NCBI RefSeq assembly: GCF_001757995.1
Contig: NZ_LXLV01000035.1
Coordinates: forward strand, 124,001-188,000
Direction of reading: 5' to 3'
Source: Bacillus mycoides
GTDB taxonomy: Bacteria; Bacillota; Bacilli; Bacillales; Bacillaceae_G
Length of the DNA: 64,000 bases
Shown: positions 43,973 through 52,140 of the stretch, piece by piece
Layout: each line of letters begins with the position of its first letter
Numbering within the stretch: position 1 is the stretch's first letter
Translations under genes and position numbers: made by a program
The notes under the pieces: model-generated
Databases searched by the model: none
What the model was told of the DNA's origin: nothing
The model's input: only the letters and a program-made list of their open reading frames with translations

Positions 43973-44089
43973 TTATAATGTTTCTTTCTCTTCATCATTT
44001 CCGGAAACTAAATCTCCTAAAACTTCCACCGTAACTTCAACTACAAATTCACAAATCCCTGCTACAACTTCTCCAATTACTTCCTCCAT
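43973..44089 (-). CDS. 38-residue acidic/hydrophobic peptide
   Basis: ATG 44089 follows a strong GGGGGG site. The peptide alternates valines with glutamates (MEEVIGEVVAGICEFVVEVT, then VEVLGDLVSGNDEEKETL), with one Cys, and could form an amphipathic beta strand or helix. A hairpin follows the stop. Not recognised; credible because it has its own ribosome binding site and terminator. Confidence 0.6.
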   Translation of the reverse strand: MEEVIGEVVAGICEFVVEVTVEVLGDLVSGNDEEKETL

Positions 44090-44298
44090 CTTTCTCCCCC
44101 CTTGTTTTATGAAACTTATTTGTAGTATAGGAGATATTGGTTAATTGTAACTATCGTTAAAGGTGACAAAAACATTACAGATTTGTAAGCTGTTTCAATG
44201 TTTTTTTGAATTTATACTTCTTCCCTTTGAAACTTTAAGTATTATTAACAACCAGATAGGTCATCATAATAGAAAGTATTTAAGAATCCTAATTTAAA

Positions 44299-44303
44299 GG
44301 AGG
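44299..44303 (+). promoter_or_regulatory. ribosome binding site GGAGG before an ATA codon
   Basis: AAAGGAGG (44296-44303) lies eight bases upstream of ATA 44312-44314, the best-placed initiation point for the 44312 ORF. No ATG, GTG or TTG occurs in this frame. Confidence 0.75.
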
Positions 44304-44311
44304 CGTGTAAA

Positions 44312-44464
44312 ATATACTACGTAAAATTAATTAAAGGTCAATCTTTCTATGCTTTTGATCATCGTTTCTTAATATCCGAGGAAAAAGAGGTTTCAGAGAA
44401 AATTTTTAATTACTTACGCCGGAATGAATTCTTCGAAGTACGTAAAGAAGAGTTTTCTGCCTAA
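44312..44464 (+). CDS. 50-residue YqbF-like small protein with ATA in the start position
   Basis: Reads (I)YYVKLIKGQSFYAFDHRFL, ISEEKEVSEKIFNYLRRNEF and FEVRKEEFSA, resembling the N-terminal domain of phage-type YqbF. A perfect ribosome binding site lies eight bases before ATA 44312. The frame is open from 44273 but contains no ATG, GTG or TTG anywhere from the upstream stop to the end, so either ATA (or ATT) initiates or the gene was silenced by a G-to-A change at its start. A terminator follows at 44471. Confidence 0.6.
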   Translation: MYYVKLIKGQSFYAFDHRFLISEEKEVSEKIFNYLRRNEFFEVRKEEFSA

Positions 44465-44470
44465 AGTATG

Positions 44471-44522
44471 AAAAGCATCAAAAAACAGCTCACATACTTG
44501 TGATTCCTTTTTGATGCTTTTA
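44471..44522 (+). terminator. terminator
   Basis: Fourteen-base arms AAAAGCATCAAAAA / TTTTTGATGCTTTT around a 24-base loop. Confidence 0.8.
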
Positions 44523-44634
44523 TATTAACTTCCAGTATTCAATATTATTTCTCAATTCTATTAATATCTTCTATTATATGTCCAATCTAATCCATCGTTC
44601 CCTTCATATTTTAGTATATGAGGAGGTGACGAAT

Positions 44635-45069
44635 ATAACTCATATCATTGATTACCAAGCTACTCAACCAATAAATAAAACTGGTGAAACAACTTTTACA
44701 ATTCCCCATTCCCCAAACAAAGCAATTCTAGCTAATATTAAATTAAAAATTTCAAGAATAGATTCACGTAATAATCGAGTAGAATTAATTGCTACAGTTG
44801 GAGTTGAAGGTATAACTGAGATTTCACAAGTTTTATTCCGAATTTTCCGTGACAATACAGAAATCTTCAACGCTCAAGTAGGGATTGAATCTACAGATTC
44901 TGAGCAATTTTACGCGCAAACATTTCAAGCTATAGATCAAAATGTTTGCTGCGGGACTCACGAATATTCATTAACTGTAGAAAACCTTACTAGTGGTGCA
45001 AGTGCAGATGTTGTTGGTCCACTATCTTTTAGCGGTTTAGCTATTGGACAAGATCATAAGTGTTGCTAA
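44635..45069 (+). CDS. ExsC-like exosporium protein with ATA in the start position
   Basis: The family-like sequence starts right after ATA 44635: THIIDYQATQPINKTGETTF, then RVELIATVGVEGITEISQVL and SLTVENLTSGASADVVGPLS, ending DHKCC. I associate this with exosporium protein C of the B. cereus group, with moderate certainty. AGGAGGTG (44621-44628) ends six bases before ATA. The frame is open upstream to ATG 44578, but that has no ribosome binding site, and GTG 44626 lies inside the site itself. So ATA either initiates or replaced ATG. Mature length would be about 144 residues. Likely expressed in the mother cell. Confidence 0.6.
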   Translation: MTHIIDYQATQPINKTGETTFTIPHSPNKAILANIKLKISRIDSRNNRVELIATVGVEGITEISQVLFRIFRDNTEIFNAQVGIESTDSEQFYAQTFQAIDQNVCCGTHEYSLTVENLTSGASADVVGPLSFSGLAIGQDHKCC

Positions 45070-45096
45070 GTAAATTTATTGTTTAATTTTGTATTT

Positions 45097-45140
45097 CAAA
45101 AAAGCGAGACGTAGTATATACGTTCTTGCTTTTTTATTTT
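45097..45140 (+). terminator. terminator after the ExsC-like gene
   Basis: Imperfect arms AAAAAAGCGAGACGTA / TACGTTCTTGCTTTTTT followed by T-rich sequence. Confidence 0.75.
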
Positions 45141-45323
45141 TTCTATGTTTATCTTTACTATCAATTGGTATTTAAGCATAAGCTTTTTTACATTTTGAAT
45201 TGCTTATTTCAGTACTTAATAAAGTGATTTTTTTACAAATCAAAAAAATTGAAATCCACTAATGAAACACGTAATATAGACTCTGACTCTAAAAAAAGAA
45301 CGTTAAAAAATAATGAATAAATT

Positions 45324-45359
45324 AGGAGGTTTTATATACGATTTTTAAATTATAAATGA
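45324..45359 (+). promoter_or_regulatory. possible leader peptide before the MFS gene
   Basis: AGGAGG (45324-45329) is followed six bases later by ATA CGA TTT TTA AAT TAT AAA TGA, a seven-codon frame if ATA were ATG. Its TGA overlaps ATG 45356 as ATGA, the classic coupling arrangement. It may couple translation of the MFS gene, or be a disabled leader. Confidence 0.4.
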
Positions 45360-45376
45360 CTGCGAGGTTTTTAATT

Positions 45377-46579
45377 ATGTGGCGTAATAAAAATGTTTGG
45401 ATCGTATTAATTGGGGAGTTTATTGCTGGTCTTGGATTATGGCTTGGTATTCTTGGCAACCTTGAATTTATGCAAAAATACGTCCCTTCTGATTTTATGA
45501 AATCCGTTATATTATTTATCGGACTGTTAGCTGGCGTTCTAGTTGGTCCAATGGCTGGTCGTGTCATTGACCAGTATGAAAAAAAGAAAGTTCTTCTTTA
45601 CGCTGGATTTGGTCGTGTTCTTAGTGTTATTTTCATGTTTTTCGCTATTCAATATGAAAGTATCGCCTTTATGATTGCTTTTATGATTGCACTTCAAATT
45701 TCAGCGGCATTTTATTTCCCTGCATTACAATCTGTAATCCCACTCATCGTTCGGGAACATGAGCTATTGCAGATGAACGGTGTACATATGAATATCGGTA
45801 CAATCGCTCGTATTGCAGGTACTTCACTAGGTGGAATTCTTTTAGTTGTAATGAGTCTACAGTATATGTATGCCTTCTCAATGGCAGCATACGCTTTATT
45901 ATTCCTCTCAACTTTCTTCCTACAATTTGAAGATGAAAAATCAGCTACATCAAGTAAACAATCAGCTAAAGATAATAGTTTTATGGAAGTATTCCGTATT
46001 TTAAAAGGCATCCCTATTGCTTTTAAAGCACTTATATTAAGTATTATCCCTCTTTTATTTATAGCTGGATTCAATTTAATGGTTATTAACATTAGCGAAA
46101 TGCAACATGACCCGACAATTAAAGGATTCATATATACAATTGAAGGTGTAGCGTTTATGTTAGGTGCATTCGTTATTAAACGTTTATCTGATCATTTCAA
46201 ACCTGAAAAGTTACTATACTTCTTCGCATTTTGTACCGCTTTTGCACACCTTTCGCTGTTCTTTAGCGATATTAAATGGATGGCACTTACCTCATTTGGT
46301 TTGTTTGGATTTAGTGTTGGCTGCTTCTTCCCTATTATGTCGACAATTTTCCAAACGAAAGTGGAAAAAAGCTATCACGGCCGTCTCTTCTCATTCCGTA
46401 ATATGTTTGAGAGAGTTATGTTCCAAATCGTTTTACTCGGTACTGGTTTCTTCCTAGATACGATTGGATTACAGTATATGGTTCTAATTTTCGGCGTCAT
46501 TTCATTGTTGATTATTTTCATTTCCCTATCTAAGCAGAAACAATTTGAAAAACAAACGTCGCAATCTGCGAACTTATAA
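45377..46579 (+). CDS. MFS transporter
   Basis: A 400-residue 12-TM major facilitator of the YfmO/multidrug-like group. TM1 is NVWIVLIGEFIAGLGLWLGI; motif A-like MAGRVIDQYEKKKVLLYAG lies near residue 62-80; HGRLFSFRNMFERVMFQIVL marks TM10-11. ATG 45377 follows GAGG at nine bases; ATG 45356, which overlaps the upstream leader stop, would add seven residues and is a real alternative. Substrate unknown. Confidence 0.85.
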   Translation: MWRNKNVWIVLIGEFIAGLGLWLGILGNLEFMQKYVPSDFMKSVILFIGLLAGVLVGPMAGRVIDQYEKKKVLLYAGFGRVLSVIFMFFAIQYESIAFMIAFMIALQISAAFYFPALQSVIPLIVREHELLQMNGVHMNIGTIARIAGTSLGGILLVVMSLQYMYAFSMAAYALLFLSTFFLQFEDEKSATSSKQSAKDNSFMEVFRILKGIPIAFKALILSIIPLLFIAGFNLMVINISEMQHDPTIKGFIYTIEGVAFMLGAFVIKRLSDHFKPEKLLYFFAFCTAFAHLSLFFSDIKWMALTSFGLFGFSVGCFFPIMSTIFQTKVEKSYHGRLFSFRNMFERVMFQIVLLGTGFFLDTIGLQYMVLIFGVISLLIIFISLSKQKQFEKQTSQSANL

Positions 46580-46591
46580 CATAAACATCTT

Positions 46592-46632
46592 GGGCATGGA
46601 TTTAGTATTATACTGATCCATGCCTCTTTGTT
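46592..46632 (+). terminator. terminator after the MFS gene
   Basis: Arms GGCATGGAT / ATCCATGCC with a 14-base loop, then CTCTTTGTTTT. Confidence 0.75.
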
Positions 46633-46742
46633 TTATATGAACAAAACCTAATTACTATGTTCACTGTAAATATTTAAAGGAGTATTCCTTCCTACTTTCG
46701 AATACAGTATTGAAAAGATTATCTAAAAAAGGAGTTGTGGAA

Positions 46743-47036
46743 ATGACTGCCTTCGTACAGTTATTAATGATTTTTCTTATTGTTATAATTATGTTTAGCG
46801 TAATTAACTTTTTAGCCATTTCCCTATCTCAACATAGCTTTAAAAGAAGAATTGTTGCAGGTTTCGTATTTTTACTGTTAACTCCCATTGTCTTTCTTAC
46901 TACTACAGCATTCGCTTCTATATTCAATAAAGGTGGTTTTAGCCTAGGTGCTCTAGCCTTTATTATTGCAGGTATTTACATTTTAAATGGAATAGCAATC
47001 CTTCTTTCCTCCACATTCATTATCAAAAAAACATAG
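46743..47036 (+). CDS. small three-TM membrane protein
   Basis: A 97-residue protein beginning MTAFVQLLMIFLIVIIMFSV after AAAGGAG. Three hydrophobic segments (about 5-28, 38-60, 68-92) separated by short basic loops (SQHSFKRR). No family recognised. An upstream in-frame ATG at 46710 lacks a site. Confidence 0.65.
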   Translation: MTAFVQLLMIFLIVIIMFSVINFLAISLSQHSFKRRIVAGFVFLLLTPIVFLTTTAFASIFNKGGFSLGALAFIIAGIYILNGIAILLSSTFIIKKT

Positions 47037-47258
47037 TATTGATTTAAAATAAGTTAGAAACATAATTTACTTAAATAGTTGTAAGGCATGCATCTGGCAT
47101 TCTACTGGATCATGTCTTTTTTTATGCCTTCCTTTTCAAACACAGCCAATATTTTCATGTAAAATTTATTAATTCTTTATAAAAATTTAAGCTTTATTCA
47201 TTACAATATTCCTATCGTATTCGCACGTTTATAAATACTAATAAGAAAGGAGTACACA

Positions 47259-47627
47259 ATGAAAAGGTTTCTACTTATTTTTCCTATATTAGTCGTTCTG
47301 CTTAGTGGATGTAGCAATAATGATATATACGGCTCTTGGGAAGTCATTGATAATAAAAAAGGTGAATGCCCTGTATATTATAAATTTGAAACAGTTGTAA
47401 AAGAAGAAAAGAAAGAAAAGGTTGTTCACAATTTAGTGGAAATGCAAACAACAAATAAAAAAGAGGATTTATTTAAAGGATCGTTTGTTAAAAATTCTAA
47501 CGTTTATCGTATTGATTATGGTAACTCGTTTACATCGGATCAATCTTTAAAAGTTGTCGATAGTAAATTAAATGTATACTTTTTTACAACTGAAAAAACA
47601 TGTACGTATAAAAAAACAAACAATTAA
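47259..47627 (+). CDS. small lipoprotein, 122 aa
   Basis: Signal peptide MKRFLLIFPILVVLLSGCSN with lipobox LLSGC (Cys18). The mature part (about 105 residues) begins SNNDIYGSWEVIDNKKGECP, a lipocalin-like or META-like opening, and contains one further Cys pair that may form a disulfide. Strong AAAGGAG site. A hairpin AACGTAGAAAAT/ATTTTCTGCGTT follows. Function unknown. Confidence 0.72.
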   Translation: MKRFLLIFPILVVLLSGCSNNDIYGSWEVIDNKKGECPVYYKFETVVKEEKKEKVVHNLVEMQTTNKKEDLFKGSFVKNSNVYRIDYGNSFTSDQSLKVVDSKLNVYFFTTEKTCTYKKTNN

Positions 47628-47803
47628 TCTTCATTTATAACGTAGAAAATATTTTCTGCGTTATTTTTATTTTGCTCCTTATTATCCTCCCTCTAAATTT
47701 GTCAATCGTTTTAATTTTCTTAAAAAAATGATAAAATGTAAACATGTGTTTTCAGAATAATTAAAAACGCAGAAAGAAAACACTGTTTTTAGGAGGGATT
47801 TTG

Positions 47804-49003
47804 ATGACTTACACGTTAGCAACTAGAATGAAAGCATTCCAATCTTCTATATTTAGTGAATTAGGGGCCTATAAAAAAGAGAAAATTGCAGCAGGTCATA
47901 AAATGATTGATTTAAGTATTGGAAATCCCGATATGCCTCCTGCTGATTTCGTAAGAGAAGCAATGGTACATACGGCAAGTGAAAAAGAAAGCTATGGATA
48001 CACATTAACAGGCATACAAGAATTTCACGAAGCTGTAACTGAATATTACAACAACACTCATAATGTTATATTAAATGCTGAAAAAGAAGTTTTATTATTA
48101 ATGGGTTCACAAGACGGACTCGTTCATTTACCTATGGTTTTTGCAAATCCGGAAGATATAATACTAGTTCCTGATCCAGGATATACAGCTTATGAAACAG
48201 GCATTCAAATGGCCGGTGCAACATCTTACTACATGCCATTAAAGAAAGAAAATGATTTCTTACCTAACTTACAAGTTATCCCTGAAGAAATCGCTGATAA
48301 AGCGAAGATGATGATTTTGAACTTCCCAGGGAATCCAGTTCCAGCAATGGCTCATGAAGATTTCTTTAAAGAGGTAATCGCATTCGCGAAAAAACATAAT
48401 ATTATCGTTGTCCATGATTTTGCTTATGCTGAATTTTATTTTGATGGCCAAAAGCCGATTAGCTTCTTATCTGTACCTGGTGCAAAAGAAGTTGGCGTTG
48501 AAATTAATTCTTTATCTAAAAGTTATAGTTTAGCTGGTAGCCGTATTGGTTATATGATTGGTAACGAAGAAATTGTCGGCGCGCTTACGCAATTTAAGTC
48601 TAATACAGATTACGGTGTGTTTTTACCAATTCAAAAAGCTGCATCCGCTGCATTACGACACGGCGCTGCATTTTGCGAGAAAAACCGAAGCATTTACCAA
48701 GAACGTAGAGATACTTTAGTGGACGGATTCCGCAAATTCGGTTGGAATGTCGATAAACCAGCTGGAAGTATGTTCGTTTGGGCTGAAATTCCGAAAGGAT
48801 GGACTTCTCTAGAGTTCGCTTATGCACTTATGGATCGTGCAAATGTCGTTGTCACACCAGGCCATGCATTTGGTCCTCACGGCGAAGGCTTTGTACGTAT
48901 TGCACTAGTTCAAGATAAAGTAGTATTGCAAGAAGCAGTTGAAAACATTAAAAACAGCGGTATTTTCTCTATTGAAAAAGTAGCGGAATTAGTTGAAAAT
49001 TAA
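47804..49003 (+). CDS. PLP-dependent class I/II aminotransferase
   Basis: A 399-residue fold-type I aminotransferase resembling LL-diaminopimelate aminotransferase/PatA-like enzymes. Substrate-loop MIDLSIGNPDMPPADFVREA, NFPGNPVPAMAH and the PLP lysine in INSLSKSYSLAGSRIGYMIG (near residue 234) are visible; the C-terminal TPGHAFGPHGEGFVRIALVQ holds the carboxylate-binding Arg. The start ATG 47804 follows AGGAGG at seven bases. A leader dyad GTGTTTTC...GAAAACAC lies at 47745-47783. The amino donor is unknown. It precedes a FabZ-like gene and coaW. Confidence 0.88.
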   Translation: MTYTLATRMKAFQSSIFSELGAYKKEKIAAGHKMIDLSIGNPDMPPADFVREAMVHTASEKESYGYTLTGIQEFHEAVTEYYNNTHNVILNAEKEVLLLMGSQDGLVHLPMVFANPEDIILVPDPGYTAYETGIQMAGATSYYMPLKKENDFLPNLQVIPEEIADKAKMMILNFPGNPVPAMAHEDFFKEVIAFAKKHNIIVVHDFAYAEFYFDGQKPISFLSVPGAKEVGVEINSLSKSYSLAGSRIGYMIGNEEIVGALTQFKSNTDYGVFLPIQKAASAALRHGAAFCEKNRSIYQERRDTLVDGFRKFGWNVDKPAGSMFVWAEIPKGWTSLEFAYALMDRANVVVTPGHAFGPHGEGFVRIALVQDKVVLQEAVENIKNSGIFSIEKVAELVEN

Positions 49004-49011
49004 TAATAACT

Positions 49012-49042
49012 CCCCTGCTTAACTTTAGCAGGGGTATTATTA
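49012..49042 (+). terminator. terminator-like hairpin between aminotransferase and FabZ-like gene
   Basis: Arms CCCCTGCT / AGCAGGGG with a seven-base loop followed by TATTATTATT. With only about 20 bases to the next ribosome binding site, partial readthrough is likely. Confidence 0.6.
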
Positions 49043-49058
49043 TTCCTGGAGGTACGAT

Positions 49059-49457
49059 ATGAATATTAAAGATACTCTTCCCCATCGCTATCCATTTTTA
49101 ATGATCGATAAAATTACAAGCGTTACAGAATCTCAATCAGCTACAGGATACAAACTAATTACAAATAATGAGTGGTTTATTAATAACAATCAAAACTATA
49201 TGCCTCATATGTTAATTGTAGAAGCACTAGCGCAACTTAGTGCCTTTGTGAGTACAGGTGAATCTGAAGGACTTGGTTTCCTCTCCTCATTAGATGGGGT
49301 GGAATTTCATGAAAATGCGTATCCCGGTGATAAACTTGACTTACATTATGAATTAACACGTAACAGACGAGGTTTTATTCTTGGTAAAGGAATTGCCTCT
49401 GTAAACGGTCAATCAATCGTTACCATTGAAAAGCTATTAATATATCAAGCTGATTAA
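49059..49457 (+). CDS. FabZ-like hotdog protein lacking the usual catalytic His motif
   Basis: A 132-residue hotdog-fold protein. LPHRYPFLMIDKI at residues 7-19 and LIVEALAQLSAF near 52-63, with Glu55, are FabZ landmarks, and EFHENAYPGDKLDLHYEL matches the FabZ P-GD region. But the GHFPGKP segment that carries the catalytic His in FabZ is replaced by NNNQNYMPH, two residues shorter. Normal dehydratase chemistry is therefore doubtful. Strong GGAGG site. It is followed 27 bases later by coaW and probably shares its transcript. Confidence 0.8.
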   Translation: MNIKDTLPHRYPFLMIDKITSVTESQSATGYKLITNNEWFINNNQNYMPHMLIVEALAQLSAFVSTGESEGLGFLSSLDGVEFHENAYPGDKLDLHYELTRNRRGFILGKGIASVNGQSIVTIEKLLIYQAD

Positions 49458-49484
49458 ACAGATTACATAGTAAGGAGTAGAAAA

Positions 49485-50306
49485 ATGCGGAATGTTGTTG
49501 GTATTGATGCTGGGGGAACATTAACAAAAATTGCTTACTTTAACGAAATGAACAAATTAGTTTTTGAAAAATTTTATTCATATGAACAAAAAAGAATTAA
49601 AGAATGGCTTCATAATAATAATTCAATTATACAATTATGTATTACAGGTGGTAAAGCTAAACAGTTAGAACAACTACTTTCAGGTTCGTATAAAATAGTA
49701 GAATTAAACGAGTTTGAAGCTACATTAGGGGGCGTACGACACATACTAAAAGAAGAAAAACGTACTATACAGAACTTTGTCCTAACAAATATCGGTACAG
49801 GTACTTCCATTCACTACGTTCACGACAAACAATACATTCGCGCTGGTGGAACTGGAGTTGGCGGCGGTACAATTATGGGCCTTTCAAAACTATTAACAAA
49901 TATAGACCATTTTGAAGATATGCTTCCGCTTACGAATATAGGCTCAAGAAAAAGTCTAGACATTACGGTTGGAGATATTTATGGAGGTATTCTCTCCCCT
50001 ATTGATAATAGCTTAACTGCTAGCAATTTTGGAAAAGCGACCATTACAGACTCAAATTATAGTAGTTCAGATATACTCGCTACCGTTCAAGGGCTTGTCG
50101 GTGAAGTCGTCACAGCATTAAGTCTTCAATTCGCCGAAGCGAAAAATATTGACCATATCATTTACATCGGTTCTACTCTATGTAATAACGTACATCTTCA
50201 AAATATTATAAGTAGCTATACAGAATATCAAAACAAAATACCAATCTTCTTACAAGACGGCGGTTATAGTGGTGCAATTGGTACTTTACTTCATGGTACG
50301 AAATAA
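49485..50306 (+). CDS. coaW: type II pantothenate kinase
   Basis: A 273-residue ASKHA-fold kinase like staphylococcal CoaW. Phosphate 1 motif [19 protein letters not shown] at residues 3-21, then [15 protein letters not shown], the phosphate 2/ribose region [20 protein letters not shown] followed by [16 protein letters not shown], and the adenosine-site [10 protein letters not shown]. It phosphorylates pantothenate or pantetheine in CoA synthesis; type II enzymes escape CoA feedback. Bacilli usually also have the type III enzyme CoaX. Site AAGGAG. Located directly after the FabZ-like gene. Confidence 0.9.
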   Translation: MRNVVGIDAGGTLTKIAYFNEMNKLVFEKFYSYEQKRIKEWLHNNNSIIQLCITGGKAKQLEQLLSGSYKIVELNEFEATLGGVRHILKEEKRTIQNFVLTNIGTGTSIHYVHDKQYIRAGGTGVGGGTIMGLSKLLTNIDHFEDMLPLTNIGSRKSLDITVGDIYGGILSPIDNSLTASNFGKATITDSNYSSSDILATVQGLVGEVVTALSLQFAEAKNIDHIIYIGSTLCNNVHLQNIISSYTEYQNKIPIFLQDGGYSGAIGTLLHGTK

Positions 50307-50307
50307 A

Positions 50308-50340
50308 AAAGCTGACTGACTTTTGTCAGTTTTTTTGCAA
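50308..50340. terminator. bidirectional terminator
   Basis: Arms CTGAC / GTCAG within AAAAAAGCTGACTGAC...GTCAGTTTTTTT, between coaW and the convergent RNA-ligase-like gene, overlapping the latter's stop. Confidence 0.65.
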
Positions 50341-50835
50341 TGGTACTTCAAATTCAATAATTGATTCTCCGTCCTCCCCAATACGTTCCACACTAATTCT
50401 ATCGATTACACAGTGCAGCTTCTTATAAAAACAAGGAAGCTCCCTTGCTAGTTCAGTAGCTAACTGCGAGCTTTCTTTTCTTCCGACTGTTACATGGGGT
50501 ATGTACGGAATGTCTTTTCTCAAAAGTGGTAGTAATGGTCCTGTATATAATTTATCATGTAGCTCTTCTATTTGTTCTTTTCCTTGCTCAATTTCTAAAA
50601 ATAAATAGTCTCCTATACTAGTTACACCACTTGCAAACTCAATTTCAATTGCACCTATCCCTTTTGACAGATTCGAAATATGTGATTTCAATTCATCATT
50701 TGAAATATTACTTTCAAAAGGAAATACAATTGTTATGTGGGGAGGAATTAAACCAAATAAAGGATCGTGTATTTCTCGAATACTTTCTATCTCATCAGTA
50801 GACATGTTATTTAGAAAAAGTAAAATTGTACGCAT
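50326..50835 (-). CDS. 2'-5' RNA ligase/2H phosphoesterase family protein
   Basis: A 169-residue 2H-phosphoesterase. The two HxT motifs are seen: PPHITIVFPFES (about 34-45) and PHVTVGRKESS (about 118-128). Such proteins act on 2',3'-cyclic or 2'-5' RNA phosphates or small cyclic nucleotides. The start at 50835 follows GGGGGGG; upstream in-frame codons to 50859 overlap that site. The exact activity is unknown. Confidence 0.85.
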   Translation of the reverse strand: MRTILLFLNNMSTDEIESIREIHDPLFGLIPPHITIVFPFESNISNDELKSHISNLSKGIGAIEIEFASGVTSIGDYLFLEIEQGKEQIEELHDKLYTGPLLPLLRKDIPYIPHVTVGRKESSQLATELARELPCFYKKLHCVIDRISVERIGEDGESIIEFEVPLQKN

Positions 50836-50927
50836 TTTTATATCCCCCCCTCTCCTCAATTTTTTATATTTATCATATTGTATGGTAGCGTGAACTTCAA
50901 CAAATTATTTTGCTTGCATATAAAAAT

Positions 50928-50955
50928 AAAAAACTTCTCAAATGAGAAGTTTTCA
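50928..50955 (-). terminator. terminator of the CcdC-like gene
   Basis: Arms AAAACTTCTC / GAGAAGTTTT closely following the stop at 50953. Confidence 0.75.
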
Positions 50956-51432
50956 TATAGCATGGTTATTATTTTCTCTCAAAACTTTCCTGAATTTTAT
51001 ATAACAAGCAATTCTCCAAGGAATGATATACGATACTGCAACGACATAAAATAATAAACCAATCGTTTGTTGATCTAAGTTAACAATATATTGCCTTGAA
51101 CCGTATCTTAAAACAACAAGTGCAATAAAAGTAATTAAAAAAGCTGCACTTTTTTTCGTATAAATATTCCCATTATCTCTTCGCTCATAATTTGTTAAAA
51201 TTATAAGTGGTATAGCGAAAAGAACCCCAATTAATGCTGCTATAACTACTTGTAATGGTGCTGGATGTACGGGTCCAAAAAACCATATTATCCCCGGTGT
51301 TAAAAATAGTAATGGCCACAAAATACGTTTTCCCGTCCCCTTAATCGGCTTATACATAGATCGATAACGGCGCCAAAATATTAGTAGTGCAACACATAAA
51401 AAGACTGTAATTAGTGAGGATGTGTCTCCCAT
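50953..51432 (-). CDS. CcdC-like (DUF1453) membrane protein
   Basis: A 159-residue protein with five hydrophobic segments. SSLITVFLCVALLIFWRRYR starts it; a basic loop SMYKPIKGTGKRILWPLLFL and the segments VVIAALIGVLFAIPLIIL and FLITFIALVVLRYGSRQYIV follow the CcdC/DUF1453 layout. CcdC is associated with cytochrome c maturation genes in Bacillus, but no such genes lie here. Role unproven. Site GAGAGAAGGAAAG. Confidence 0.72.
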   Translation of the reverse strand: MGDTSSLITVFLCVALLIFWRRYRSMYKPIKGTGKRILWPLLFLTPGIIWFFGPVHPAPLQVVIAALIGVLFAIPLIILTNYERRDNGNIYTKKSAAFLITFIALVVLRYGSRQYIVNLDQQTIGLLFYVVAVSYIIPWRIACYIKFRKVLRENNNHAI

Positions 51433-51468
51433 ATACTTTCCTTCTCTCTAAAATAATCTAACAATATT

Positions 51469-52140
51469 TCAAACCGTTTGTTCAAATGAAACTTTACGAA
51501 TAAATATACTACTAGTTATGATATATAGAATGGTTAATCCAATTGAAATCACAGTAAAATAGGGAATATCTATTAAAGATACATCACTCGTAAATAATAA
51601 ACCGTTTATCCCTACTTCTCCATAAAGCACACTGTTTGTTGATAAGAAAAGCGTTCCACCAATCATGAGACCAATCCACTGAAATCGTTGTTTAAAAACT
51701 ACTACTACTTGGAAGAAATATGCTATTGTAACATAAAAGAAAAATTGTAAAATAAATTGTTGTGTTAATTGTTCTCCAATGCTAACATTCCCTAAATCAT
51801 ATTTTATATCTTGTAAAAGCATAACTTGAAGAAATGAAAATAACGCAGATTGCAGTACAATATAACAAATCGCTCCCATGAAATATTGTATTCTCGTTAC
51901 ACCAAATGAAATAGCTAGACGAAATAAATCATCTTGTATATTGAAAGTACTCACTACTATAAACATCATAATTGCTATTGAAGGATTATTGATAATTTCG
52001 GGTAGATAACTAATTTTCAATCCATTTAAACGAGCAGCATTCAAAGCTCCTTTTATTAATAAAGCTACAATCCAAAATATTAAAATTGCCTTATAATGAA
52101 AATTTATATGTAACTTCAACTGCTTCATTAACATCGTCAT
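51469..52140 (-). CDS. ABC transporter permease (YtrC/D-like)
   Basis: A 223-residue membrane protein with six hydrophobic segments (AILIFWIVALLIKGAL, SIAIMMFIVVSTFNI, FMGAICYIVLQSALFSFLQV and others). Its ATG overlaps the stop of the ATPase gene as ATGA, so translation is coupled. With the ATPase it forms an export-type ABC unit of the YtrBCD kind. Substrate unknown; ytr operons respond to cell-wall antibiotics in B. subtilis. Confidence 0.82.
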   Translation of the reverse strand: MTMLMKQLKLHINFHYKAILIFWIVALLIKGALNAARLNGLKISYLPEIINNPSIAIMMFIVVSTFNIQDDLFRLAISFGVTRIQYFMGAICYIVLQSALFSFLQVMLLQDIKYDLGNVSIGEQLTQQFILQFFFYVTIAYFFQVVVVFKQRFQWIGLMIGGTLFLSTNSVLYGEVGINGLLFTSDVSLIDIPYFTVISIGLTILYIITSSIFIRKVSFEQTV

